From Bradyrhizobium semiaridum (GTDB taxonomy: Bacteria; Pseudomonadota; Alphaproteobacteria; Rhizobiales; Xanthobacteraceae), in NCBI RefSeq assembly GCF_020329505.1, contig NZ_JAGKJJ010000005.1:124001-188000 (forward strand): a DNA stretch of 64,000 nucleotides, read 5' to 3'. Positions 17,923-26,205 of this stretch are shown here, one piece after another. The translations under genes were made by a program, and so were the position numbers. Numbering within the stretch: the first letter of the stretch is position 1; every line of letters starts with the position of its first letter. The notes beneath the pieces were generated by a model. That model was given only the letters and a program-made list of their open reading frames with translations, was not told the DNA's origin and did no database searches.

Positions 17923-18343
17923 ACTCACCCTCGACATCGCCCGCAAGATTCTGGATGCCGCGCTGGCAAAAGGGGTCGAGAAGAAGTTCAAGCCGCTGGT
18001 CATCACCATCCTCGACGCCCGCGGCGCGGTGAAGGTGACGGCGGCGCAGGATGGCACCAGCCTGATGCGGGCCGAGATCGCTCATGGCAAGGCCTATGGC
18101 GCGTTGGCGCTGGGCATGGGATCGCGTGCGCTGTTCCAGCGGGCGCAGGAGCAGGCCTATTTCATCGACGCCGTGAACACGCTGGCGCAGGGCCGCATGG
18201 TTCCGGTGCCCGGCGGCGTCCTGATCCTCGACGGCAGCACCCTGCTCGGCGCCATCGGCGTCAGCGGCGATACCTCCGACAATGACGAGATCTGCGCCCT
18301 GGCCGGCATCGAGGCCGCCGGCCTGAAGGCTAACCCTGGCTAG
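17915..18343 (+). CDS. GlcG/HbpS-family protein
   Basis: A 142-residue protein of the GlcG/HbpS/DUF336 family. It carries MRAEIAHGKAYGAL and the C-terminal GAIGVSGDTSDNDEICA that mark the fold. Start at 17915 has GAAGGAAGAGG just upstream, and the gene overlaps the dehydrogenase by eight bases, so the two are translationally coupled. GlcG lies in glycolate operons of other bacteria and HbpS binds haem; the role here is probably linked to the upstream oxidase, but the biochemical function is unknown. Confidence 0.85.
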   Translation: MAELTLDIARKILDAALAKGVEKKFKPLVITILDARGAVKVTAAQDGTSLMRAEIAHGKAYGALALGMGSRALFQRAQEQAYFIDAVNTLAQGRMVPVPGGVLILDGSTLLGAIGVSGDTSDNDEICALAGIEAAGLKANPG

Positions 18344-18524
18344 CGCTAGCGGTAAATGGGCGCCGGCGCGGTATTCGGAATAATGGAAGAATACTGCTGA
18401 GTTGCCCGACGTGTCAAGCGTCGGGCCGAACGCCATGTCGGGCGCCGGCAGCCGCCGGCTCCTTTGCATGGGGTTGTTTTTCGAGATTTTGTGTGTGCGC
18501 CGCCGCGGCGGCGGGCCAGCGCTC
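18344..18524. repeat. Probable dispersed intergenic element
   Basis: Between convergent genes lies a block with GAATACTGCTGAGTTGCCCG, CGACGTGTCAAGCGTCGG, a GC-rich inverted patch GCCGGCAGCCGCCGGC, and TTGCATGGGGTTGTTTTTCG. I recall very similar text repeated between genes in Bradyrhizobium genomes. Only one copy is in the window, so its repeat nature cannot be shown here. Confidence 0.4.
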
Positions 18525-19304
18525 TCAGCGCCCCGTCCATGACGGCTTGCGCTTCTCGCCGAATGCCTTGAGGCCCTCCTTGGCGTCCTCGGTCATCGCG
18601 AGCAGTGCGATCTGGCTTTCGGTGTAGGCGATGCTCTCGTCGAACGACATCGAGGCGATGGCGCGCATGGCATATTTGCCGCGGCGGATCGCGGTCGGCG
18701 ACTTGTCGACGATGCGGCCGATCAGCCAGTCGACCTTGGCGTCGAGCTCGGCGGCGGGCACGACGTAGTTCAAAAGGCCCGCGGCCTGCGCACTCGCAGC
18801 ATCGAACGGCTCGCCGGTCAGCGCCCACTCATTGATGAGGCGGGGCGGCGCAATCGATTGCAACAGGCTCAGCACCTGCATCGGGAATACCCCGACCTTC
18901 ACCTCGGGCAGGCCGAAGATCACGTGATCGGCCGCGACCGCCATGTCGGTCATGCACAATAGTCCCATGCCGCCGGCCATGCAGACGCCGCCGACGCGCG
19001 CGATCGCCGGCTTGGTCGCGTTCTGCGACAGCCGCAGCAGATCGGCGTAGTCGACATTGGGGCGCGAGAAATCCATCGAGAACGCCGCGCCGCTGTTCTG
19101 CAGATCGGCACCGGCGCAGAACGCCTTGTCGCCCGCGCCGGTCAGCACGATGACGCGCACGTCCTTGTCGTCATGCGCGTCGCGATAGCCCTTGGCGATG
19201 CCGGCGATCACGCCGGCGTTGAGCGCGTTGCGCTTGTCCGGCCGGTTGATGGTGATCCAAAACGCCTGCCCGCGCTTTTCGAGAATGACGCTGTTATCGG
19301 TCAT
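18525..19304 (-). CDS. Enoyl-CoA hydratase family protein
   Basis: A 259-residue crotonase with a complete active site: KAFCAGADLQ, GVCMAGGMGLLCMTDMAV and FGLPEVKVGVFP, including the catalytic glutamate after Pro that the crotonase at 12.7 kb lacks. Start at 19304 (MTDNSVILEKRG) is chosen over an upstream codon that adds a cysteine-free, unconserved leader. It lies 67 bases after the molybdopterin oxidoreductase gene on the same strand, possibly one unit. Physiological acyl-CoA substrate unknown. Confidence 0.88.
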   Translation of the reverse strand: MTDNSVILEKRGQAFWITINRPDKRNALNAGVIAGIAKGYRDAHDDKDVRVIVLTGAGDKAFCAGADLQNSGAAFSMDFSRPNVDYADLLRLSQNATKPAIARVGGVCMAGGMGLLCMTDMAVAADHVIFGLPEVKVGVFPMQVLSLLQSIAPPRLINEWALTGEPFDAASAQAAGLLNYVVPAAELDAKVDWLIGRIVDKSPTAIRRGKYAMRAIASMSFDESIAYTESQIALLAMTEDAKEGLKAFGEKRKPSWTGR

Positions 19305-19371
19305 GGTTGCCGCCTGTGCGCTGTTGTCCGCCCACATTTGCGGCACGACCGGCAGCGACTGCAAGCAGGAT

Positions 19372-21468
19372 TTACGCGGCGGCCGAGGCCTTTTTGACCC
19401 AGACCTTGTTGTCGTGGAACGCGGCGCCGCCGACCGGCGCCACCACGTCCGCGCCGGTCAGCATGTTGATGCCGCGGCCGCCGATATGGGATTTGTTGGG
19501 GTGGATGGATTCGGCGATCAGCACGCCGCGGCGAACGCCGTCGAACAGTTTTGCGGTCAGCGTGGTTTCACCGCGCATGTTGCCGAGCGTCACCGCTTCG
19601 CCGTCTGCGATCGAGAGCGCCGCCGCATCCTCGGGATGGATCATCACGGTCGGCGCGCCCTCGCGGGCCTGCGATCCCGGCGTCTCGTTGAAACTGGTGT
19701 TGAGATAGCTGCGCGAGGGCGAGGTCGCGAGCCGGAACGGATGCTGCGCGTCGGCCTCCTCGATGATGGTCCAATGATCCGGCAGCGACGGCATCTGATC
19801 CCAGGGGCCGAGGCCGGGATTGCCCCACGGCGGGTTGGCCCAGTCGGCCTTGAAATGGAATTTCTTGTCGGCATGCGCGAAACCGTCGAGGTAATGTGAG
19901 GCGCGGAAATCCGGCTGGATGTCGCGCCAGATATCGGCCTCGAGATCCTCGATGCTGCCATGGCCGCTCTTCTGCAAGGTCACGTCGATCAACTCGCGCG
20001 GCGACATCTCGAAGCCGGGATGCACCGCGTTGAGCCGGCGTCCGAGCCCCTGAAGCACCTGATGGTTGGAGCGGCATTCGCCGGGCGGATCGATCAGCTT
20101 GGGCCCGACCGAAATGTGCTGGTGGCCGCCGCCGTAATAGAGGTCGTCGTGCTCCATGAACATGGTCGCGGGCAGCACGATGTCGGCCATTCCTGCGGTC
20201 TCGGTCATGAACTGCTCGTGCACCGCGACGAACAGGTCTTCGCGGGCAAAGCCCTGACGCACCAGCGCCTGCTCCGGTGCCACCGTCATCGGGTTGGTGT
20301 TCTGGATCAGCATCGCCTTGACCGGCGGGCCGCCTTTCAGCGACTCGGCATCACCGGTCAGGATGCGCCCGATCCTGGATTGGTCAAGCCAGCGCGTCGA
20401 GGGGTCGATCGCATCGTGGCCCTCGATCACGGATTCATTGAAGCGCCAGATCGCGGCGTTGTTGAAGAACGCGCCGCCGCCTTCATGTTGCCAGGCGCCG
20501 GTCACCGCCGGGATGCACAGCGCCGCATGCATCTGCGCCGCACCGTTGCGGCTGCGGGTGAAGCCGTAACCGAGGCGGAAGAACGAACGCTTGGTCTCGC
20601 CGACCAGTCGCGCAAACGCCTCGATTTCCGCGACCGGTACGCCCGAGATCGCCGATGCCCATTCCGGTGTGCGGGTCTTCAGATGGGCTTCGAGCTCATC
20701 GGGACAGTCGGTGTACTTGTCCATGTAGGCGCGGTCCGCATAGCCGTCGCGGAACAGCACGTGCATCACGCCGCAGGCAAAGGCGCCATCGGTGCCGGGA
20801 CGCAGGATGATCTTGACGTCGGCCTGCTTCATCGTGTCGTTGTTGTAGACGTCGACGGCGGCGATTTTGGCGCCGCGCTCCTTGCGGGCGCGCATCGCAT
20901 GCGTCATCACGTTGACTTGGGTGTTCACCGGGTTGGTGCCCCAGATCACGACCAGATCGGACACGCCCATCTCGCGCGGATCGACCCCGGCGATCTTGCC
21001 GGTGCCGATGGCAAAGCCGACGCGGGCGATGTTGGCACAGATCGTCGAATAGAAGCGCGAGTATTTCTTGACATGCGACAGGCGGTTGATGCCGTCGCGC
21101 ATCACGAGGCCCATGGTGCCGGCATAGTAATAGGGCCAGACCGATTGCGCGCCGAAATCCCGCTCGGCGGCATCGAACCGCGCCGCGATCTCATCCAGCG
21201 CCTCGTCCCAGGAGATCCTCGCGAACTGTCCCGAACCCTTGGGCCCGGTCCGGCGCATCGGATACAGCAGCCGTTCCGGATGGTGAATCCGTTCCGCATA
21301 GCGCGCGACCTTGGCGCAGACGACGCCGGCCGTATAGGTCTGCTGCTTGGAGCCCCTGACGCGGCCGATCGAGCGGCCATCGATGACTTCGATGTCGAGT
21401 GCACACGCCGACGGGCAGTCGTGCGGACAGGTGGAATGGCGGATGTCGACCTTGGCGTGCTGGTTCAT
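19372..21468 (-). CDS. Molybdopterin (Mo-bisMGD) oxidoreductase
   Basis: A 698-residue member of the DMSO-reductase superfamily. The N-terminal [4Fe-4S] site uses Cys14, Cys18, Cys22 and Cys51 (STCPHDCPSACAL). Cofactor-binding segments WGTNPVNTQVN, AMLIQNTNPMTVAPEQ and the C-terminal dinucleotide-binding domain with HPEDAAALSIADGEAV are visible. No Tat leader is present, so the enzyme is probably cytoplasmic. No electron-transfer or membrane-anchor subunit lies beside it. The family includes biotin sulfoxide/DMSO reductases and formate dehydrogenase-like proteins; the substrate cannot be named. Confidence 0.9.
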   Translation of the reverse strand: MNQHAKVDIRHSTCPHDCPSACALDIEVIDGRSIGRVRGSKQQTYTAGVVCAKVARYAERIHHPERLLYPMRRTGPKGSGQFARISWDEALDEIAARFDAAERDFGAQSVWPYYYAGTMGLVMRDGINRLSHVKKYSRFYSTICANIARVGFAIGTGKIAGVDPREMGVSDLVVIWGTNPVNTQVNVMTHAMRARKERGAKIAAVDVYNNDTMKQADVKIILRPGTDGAFACGVMHVLFRDGYADRAYMDKYTDCPDELEAHLKTRTPEWASAISGVPVAEIEAFARLVGETKRSFFRLGYGFTRSRNGAAQMHAALCIPAVTGAWQHEGGGAFFNNAAIWRFNESVIEGHDAIDPSTRWLDQSRIGRILTGDAESLKGGPPVKAMLIQNTNPMTVAPEQALVRQGFAREDLFVAVHEQFMTETAGMADIVLPATMFMEHDDLYYGGGHQHISVGPKLIDPPGECRSNHQVLQGLGRRLNAVHPGFEMSPRELIDVTLQKSGHGSIEDLEADIWRDIQPDFRASHYLDGFAHADKKFHFKADWANPPWGNPGLGPWDQMPSLPDHWTIIEEADAQHPFRLATSPSRSYLNTSFNETPGSQAREGAPTVMIHPEDAAALSIADGEAVTLGNMRGETTLTAKLFDGVRRGVLIAESIHPNKSHIGGRGINMLTGADVVAPVGGAAFHDNKVWVKKASAAA

Positions 21469-21593
21469 GACGGATTGGTAACATCAAACGGGCGGTCCGC
21501 CGAGGGGGTTTATGGACCCGGTTCGTGCGAAAACCAGACATAAGCCATGCGCTGGCGCCGCAGATCGATCGCGCCGTTGGCGCCACCGTCCAA

Positions 21594-22664
21594 TCAAACC
21601 CGGAAGATGCGCGTGTAGCGCGACTTGATCTGCTCGCCTTCCCGCTCCACCGCCGCGGCGTCGTCCTTCATCGTCTTGATGTCCTTCAACGGCTTGCGCC
21701 CAGCCTTGTCCTGGGCCTGCGCGTGCACCGAACGCAGGCCGCCGAAATCGATGTTGAGCTGCTGTCCCTCGCGTCCGAGCGCGAACGACTGGAACAGCCT
21801 GGCGGCGTTCGGGTGCGGGCAATCCTTGAAGATGCCGTTCGGGCCGACGATGATGGGCGAACCTTCGCTGGCATAGACCGGCTCGACCGGGCGGCCGGCC
21901 TCCTTCATCTGGAAGATGTTGTACTCGTTGCCGTCAGCCATCACCGCGCGCTCGCCGAGATCGAGCTTCTTCGGCGGATCGGTCGAGGACTGCACCTGCA
22001 TGATGTTCTGCTTCGCCAGCTTCTCGAAATAGCCCCAGCCGAGGTCGCGCTGCATCTGATAGGTCGCGGTCATGATGGTGCCGCTGTAGCCGGGATGCGC
22101 CTTGACGATCTTACCTTTCCATTTGGGATCGAGCAGATCGGCAAAGCTCTTCGGCGCCTCCTCGGCCTTCACCAGGCCGGTGTTGTAGGCAATGATCGAG
22201 AGCCAGACGCGGAAGCTCGCGAACTGGCCGTCGGCATCGCGATGCTCGTCCGGATAGTATTTGGCGACATCCTCGGGAACGTAGGGCGCCAGGATGCCGT
22301 CCCGCTTCCAGACGATGAAATGCGCGGCGTCCGACGAGTTGACGACGTCGACCGCGTGGATGTTGCTGGAATATTCCTGGCCGATCCGCTGGAACACGCG
22401 CTCTGCGCCGGTGCGTTCGACACGCACGGGGATTCCCGGATATTTCGCCTCGAAAGCTCGCGCCAGCTTCTCCGCCACCGGCAGATCGGTCGAGGTGTAG
22501 TAGACGACCTGCCCCTCTTTCTTCGCAGCCTCGATCAGCGTCGGCGTGACCGGCTCGGCCGCAGGCGCGGCGGCCATGACACGGGTGGACAGCGCGGCCC
22601 CTGCCAGCGCTGCGCCGGTGCCCTTCAGCATGTCGCGGCGCGACAGCCCAGGATGTCTCCTCAT
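21594..22664 (-). CDS. Tat-exported ABC-type substrate-binding protein (family 1), orphan
   Basis: A 356-residue periplasmic binding protein of the iron/spermidine-like type (extracellular solute-binding family 1). The twin-arginine leader SRRDMLKGTGAALAG begins about residue 8. The mature part has EGQVVYYTSTD, FEAKYPGIPVRVERTG and YNTGLVKAEEAPKSFADLLD. Start 22664 has GAGGAAA upstream. No permease or ATPase gene adjoins, so it either uses a distant transporter or is a leftover of a lost operon. Ligand unknown; Fe(III), phosphonate or sugar-phosphate ligands are all known in the family. Confidence 0.88.
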   Translation of the reverse strand: MRRHPGLSRRDMLKGTGAALAGAALSTRVMAAAPAAEPVTPTLIEAAKKEGQVVYYTSTDLPVAEKLARAFEAKYPGIPVRVERTGAERVFQRIGQEYSSNIHAVDVVNSSDAAHFIVWKRDGILAPYVPEDVAKYYPDEHRDADGQFASFRVWLSIIAYNTGLVKAEEAPKSFADLLDPKWKGKIVKAHPGYSGTIMTATYQMQRDLGWGYFEKLAKQNIMQVQSSTDPPKKLDLGERAVMADGNEYNIFQMKEAGRPVEPVYASEGSPIIVGPNGIFKDCPHPNAARLFQSFALGREGQQLNIDFGGLRSVHAQAQDKAGRKPLKDIKTMKDDAAAVEREGEQIKSRYTRIFRV

Positions 22665-22813
22665 GTATTTCCTCGCTCGCGATGGCGAAGTTGGATACAC
22701 CGCGCTCCCGTTCTAATTCCGATGCAAGACACGGAGTCTGTCGTCGACGGCGGCTGCAGGTTGCCGCGAGACTTCTTGCCAAGAAACAAGACTATAGTCG
22801 GGGGAGACAATCA

Positions 22814-22936
22814 ATGGGACTCGAGGCGTGTCCTGGCGCTTGCCGCAGTTCTGCCGATCGGCGCGATCACGGGCGCGCGTGCCGAGGACTACGGCACGCC
22901 CCAGCAGGCGGGCTTCGTGTCCGACGGACGTGAAGG
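22814..22936 (+). pseudogene. 5' remnant of an exported protein gene
   Basis: A GGGGGAG ribosome site precedes ATG at 22814. After about three codons the signal-peptide-like sequence RRVLALAAVLPIGAITGARA continues in a different frame, followed by EDYGTPQQAGFVSDGREG. The frame then runs into the tail of the SDR gene on the opposite strand. It looks like the first 45 codons of a gene, frameshifted near its start and cut off at its 3' side. A serine hydrolase or beta-lactamase-like parent is possible from the PQQAGF context, but that is weak. Confidence 0.5.
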
Positions 22937-22938
22937 AG

Positions 22939-23745
22939 TTAGCGCGCCAATTGCGTCAGCCCGGTCGGCGGTCCGTCGACCGCGGTCCAGCCGCCATCGA
23001 CGAACAGCGTGCTGCCGCTGACATAGCTTGCCGCATCCGAGGCCAAATAAGCGACCGCCGTCGCCACCTCGTCGGCGCTGCTCCAGCGATTGAACACGGT
23101 GTGTCCAGCATAGAGATCGTAGATGTCCCGCCGCTGCTTGAACGGACCAGTCAGCGCCGTCTCTGCGATGCTCGGGGCGATCGCGTTGACCCGGACGCCG
23201 GACCGTCCGACCTCGGATGCAAAGCCCTTCACCAAGAGCCCGATCGCCGCCTTGGTCGAGCCATAGACCGCAAGGCCCGGCTCGATCGTCAGGGCGCGCA
23301 CCGAAGAACAGGCGATCAGGCTGCCGCCCCGCTGCTCGACCATGATGCGGCCGAAAGCCTGGAAGAACCACACCGTGCCCTTGATGTTGAGATTGATGAC
23401 GCGGTCGAGATCCTCCTCGGTATAGTCGAGAATGGTCTTGCGGATATTGAGCCCGGGCGTCGTGACGGCGATGTCGACACGCTGAAGCTCTGCGAGCGCC
23501 TTTGCGGCCAATGCCTCGACATCCGCGCGGTCGGCCGCGTCGCATTGGGCAGCAGTCGCCGATCCGCCGCTCTGCCGGATCGCCGCGGCGGTCGCCTCAG
23601 CGCCGTCCTGCGTACGGTCGGCGCACAGCACGCGTGCGCCAAGCGCGGCCAGCGCTTCGGCCGAGGACTTGCCGATGCCCGAAGCGGCGCCCAGCACCAC
23701 GGCGGTCTTGCCACTCAGATCAAACAGCTTGCGATAGTCGGTCAC
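22939..23745 (-). CDS. Short-chain dehydrogenase/reductase (SDR)
   Basis: A 268-residue classical SDR with NAD(P)-binding GAASGIGKSS at 19-28 and the catalytic YGSTK preceded by the SSVRA serine. The structural NNAG motif is altered to TTPG. The C-terminus ends SGSTLFVDGGWTAVDG, as in substrate-specific oxidoreductases. An aspartate at the end of the second strand (CADRTQ) suggests NAD preference. It is divergent from the GntR regulator, with a small dyad between, so it may be a target of that regulator and part of the pathway served by the TRAP transporter. Confidence 0.9.
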   Translation of the reverse strand: MTDYRKLFDLSGKTAVVLGAASGIGKSSAEALAALGARVLCADRTQDGAEATAAAIRQSGGSATAAQCDAADRADVEALAAKALAELQRVDIAVTTPGLNIRKTILDYTEEDLDRVINLNIKGTVWFFQAFGRIMVEQRGGSLIACSSVRALTIEPGLAVYGSTKAAIGLLVKGFASEVGRSGVRVNAIAPSIAETALTGPFKQRRDIYDLYAGHTVFNRWSSADEVATAVAYLASDAASYVSGSTLFVDGGWTAVDGPPTGLTQLAR

Positions 23746-23808
23746 GCGAAATCTCCATTCAGCGGCGGACGGAATCTAATTCTTCCCGATTGCCCAGGAG
23801 GCCAATTT

Positions 23809-23824
23809 CATATACTAATATATC
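23809..23824. promoter_or_regulatory. AT-rich dyad, possible GntR operator
   Basis: ATATA and TATAT arms flank a four-base centre within CATATACTAATATATC, between the divergent SDR and gntR genes and 16 bases before the gntR start. An AT-rich dyad in GC-rich DNA at this place suits an autoregulatory site. It is not a textbook FadR-family TNGT-ACNA box. Confidence 0.4.
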
Positions 23825-23840
23825 AATTACGGGAGCGGAA

Positions 23841-24575
23841 ATGCCCGCGCGCGCGGCGAAGAAATCCGAGTTTCGCGCCCCGGCCGGCCACAGGCGCGTC
23901 GGCCGGCCGCGCACGGCGACAGCCGCCGCCCGGATTTATGCCGAGCTGCGCACTGAGCTGGTATCGCTGCAGCGAAAGCCTGGCGATCCGATTCTGGAAG
24001 CCGAGATCGCGCTTTCCTACGGAGTCAGCCGCACGCCGGTACGCGAAGCGATCCTGAGATTGTCGGATGAAGGCCTGATCGAGATCTTTCCGCAATCGGG
24101 CATCTTCGTCTCGCGCATCCCGCTCGCCGCACTTCCGGAGGCGATCATTATCCGCAGGTCCCTGGAGGAAACCACGACGCGCATGGCGACCGAGCGCGCG
24201 AGCGCCAGCCAGATACTCGGGCTGTATTCCATCCTGCAGCGCCAGCGCGAGGCCGATGCGGCCGGAGACCGCGACGCGTTCCATCAGGCCGACGAGGCCT
24301 TTCATGCCGCCATCGCCGATATCGCCGGGCATCCGGGCATCTGGAAGCTGATCCTGCAGGTGAAAATTCACGTCGACCGCTTCCGGCAGCTCACGTTGCC
24401 GCAGCGCGGACGGATGGCCGAGGTCATCGCCGAGCATGAGGCCATCATGTCCGCGATCGAGGCCCGCGATCCCGCCGCGGCCGGAGCTGCGATGACGAAG
24501 CATCTCGAGCGCCTGCTGGCAGACATCTCCGCCACCCGGCACAACAATCCGGAGTTCTTCGACCAGCCAAACTAG
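23841..24575 (+). CDS. GntR-family regulator, FadR/FCD subfamily
   Basis: A 244-residue transcription factor. A basic N-terminal arm (residues 1-30) precedes the winged helix, with SYGVSRTPVREAILRLSDEG as recognition region. The C-terminal all-helical FCD domain has the metal-ligand pattern HQADEAFHAAIADIAGHP and EHEAIMSAI. GGGAGCGGAA precedes the 23841 start. It sits directly before dctPQM, separated by 51 bases, and divergent from an SDR. It probably represses these and responds to the transported acid. Confidence 0.9.
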   Translation: MPARAAKKSEFRAPAGHRRVGRPRTATAAARIYAELRTELVSLQRKPGDPILEAEIALSYGVSRTPVREAILRLSDEGLIEIFPQSGIFVSRIPLAALPEAIIIRRSLEETTTRMATERASASQILGLYSILQRQREADAAGDRDAFHQADEAFHAAIADIAGHPGIWKLILQVKIHVDRFRQLTLPQRGRMAEVIAEHEAIMSAIEARDPAAAGAAMTKHLERLLADISATRHNNPEFFDQPN

Positions 24576-24626
24576 CCGACATAACGGCGGACCAAACGCC
24601 GATCGGACATCAGGGAAGGAAACGAC

Positions 24627-25655
24627 ATGAACGACGCACGTCGATCGCAGCAGCGCCCCGTGGGGATCAGCCGTCGCGACCTCATGGGGATCGGCGCCGG
24701 TCTCTGCGCGAGCGCTGCGACCGCAACGCTGGCCAACGCGCAATCAAAGGCGGTCTTCAAGGCATCCGACGTGCAGCCTCCCGGCTATCCCACCGTGGTC
24801 GCGACCGAAAATCTCGGCAAGAAGCTTTCTGCCGCGACCAATGGCCGTCTGTCGGTGCAGATGTTCCCGTCGATGCAACTCGGCGGCGAGAAGGAGACCA
24901 TCGAGCAGACCCAGATCGGCGCAATCCAGATGCTGCGGGTCAGCGCGGGATCGATCGGTCCGATCGTCGACGACATCAACGTCGTCAACATGCCCTTCCT
25001 GTTCAAGAACATGGCGCATGCCGAACGGATGATGGACGGTCCGATCGGGCAGGAGTTGCTGGACAAGATCACGGCCAATACCAACGCCGGGCTGGTCGCG
25101 CTGTGCTGGATGAATTCCGGCGCGCGCAGCCTCTACAACACCAAGCGGTCGATCAAGGCGATCGCCGATATCAAGGGCCTCAAGTTCCGGGTGATCGGCA
25201 ACCCGATCTTCGTCGACACGATGAACGCGCTCGGCGGCAATGGCGTCGCGATGGGCTACGATCAGGTGTTCAGCGCGCTGCAGACCGGCGTGATCGACGG
25301 CGCCGAGAACAATCCGCCGAGCTACGTCTTCAGCAATCACTACACGGCAGCGAAGCATTTCACCCTCACCGAGCACCTGGTCGTTCCCGAGGTTCTGGTG
25401 TTCTCGAAGCGCACGTGGTCCGCACTCCCGGCCGACGATCAGGCGCTGATCAAGACATTTGCACGCGAGGCGCAATTGGAGGAACGCGTGCTCTGGAACA
25501 AGTATGAGCAGGAGGCGATGGCGAAGGCCAAGGCCGCCGGCTGCGAGATCGTCGAGATCGCTGACAAGGCGCCGTTCCAGGACGCGGTGAAGCCGGTGTG
25601 GAACAAATACGGTCCGAAATACCAGAGCATGATCGCGCGCATTCAATCGGTCTGA
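24627..25655 (+). CDS. dctP: TRAP transporter solute-binding protein DctP
   Basis: A 342-residue periplasmic receptor. A twin-arginine leader GISRRDLMGIGAG precedes the cleavage region LANAQSKA. Family features are MFPSMQLGGEKETIEQTQIG near residue 80 and the substrate-arginine region ALQTGVIDGAENNP. It heads a dctP-dctQ-dctM run with a 22-base gap to dctQ. TRAP receptors bind organic acids through a conserved arginine (here FRVIGNPIFVDT). Ligand unknown. Confidence 0.93.
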   Translation: MNDARRSQQRPVGISRRDLMGIGAGLCASAATATLANAQSKAVFKASDVQPPGYPTVVATENLGKKLSAATNGRLSVQMFPSMQLGGEKETIEQTQIGAIQMLRVSAGSIGPIVDDINVVNMPFLFKNMAHAERMMDGPIGQELLDKITANTNAGLVALCWMNSGARSLYNTKRSIKAIADIKGLKFRVIGNPIFVDTMNALGGNGVAMGYDQVFSALQTGVIDGAENNPPSYVFSNHYTAAKHFTLTEHLVVPEVLVFSKRTWSALPADDQALIKTFAREAQLEERVLWNKYEQEAMAKAKAAGCEIVEIADKAPFQDAVKPVWNKYGPKYQSMIARIQSV

Positions 25656-25677
25656 TCCGACCCAAGGGGACATCGAG

Positions 25678-26190
25678 ATGGCCGGATCGTATCGCCGCGC
25701 GATGGACTATCTGTACCTTGCCTGCGTCGTCACGGGCTGCGTGGCGCTGATCCTGATCTCGGCCGTGATCCCCTGGGCAGTATTCACGCGCTACGTCCTG
25801 AACAGCGCAGCGTCATGGCCCGAGCCGCTCGCGGTGCTCCTGACCATTGTCGTGACGTTCATCGGCGCGGCGGCCGCGTATCGGCTCAACCTTCATATGA
25901 ACGTCGGCTACTTCGTCGGCAAGCTGCCGGGCCGGCTGCGGTCCCTCGCCGACCTGGCCGTCCAGTTGCTGATGGGTGTGATCGCCCTGTTCATGATGAT
26001 CTGGGGCTGGCGGCTCGTCGAAGTGACCTGGCACAACACGATCGCCGACTTTCCCTTCCTCTCGGTCGGCGTCACCTATCTTCCGATCCCGATCGGCGGC
26101 CTCTGCCTGCTGCTGTTCATCATTGAGCGGATTTTCCTCGGCGCCCCGCCTGACCCGATCGCGCACCATCACGATTTGCCCATCGACTGA
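25678..26190 (+). CDS. dctQ: TRAP transporter small permease DctQ
   Basis: A 170-residue membrane protein with four predicted helices, of normal DctQ size. The first helix follows MDYLYLACVVTGC; the conserved WPEPLAVLLTIVVTFIGAAAA segment is at the second helix. AAGGGGA precedes the start. It pairs with DctM, whose start is 15 bases after this stop. Confidence 0.9.
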   Translation: MAGSYRRAMDYLYLACVVTGCVALILISAVIPWAVFTRYVLNSAASWPEPLAVLLTIVVTFIGAAAAYRLNLHMNVGYFVGKLPGRLRSLADLAVQLLMGVIALFMMIWGWRLVEVTWHNTIADFPFLSVGVTYLPIPIGGLCLLLFIIERIFLGAPPDPIAHHHDLPID

Positions 26191-26205
26191 TTGCGGGAGG
26201 TCCCG

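Noticed and set aside
21525..23021. 498-residue plus-strand frame opposite the ABC receptor
   Set aside because: Most of it is antisense to a Tat-exported receptor. Only its last part (around 22814-22936) resembles real coding sequence, kept as a separate remnant.
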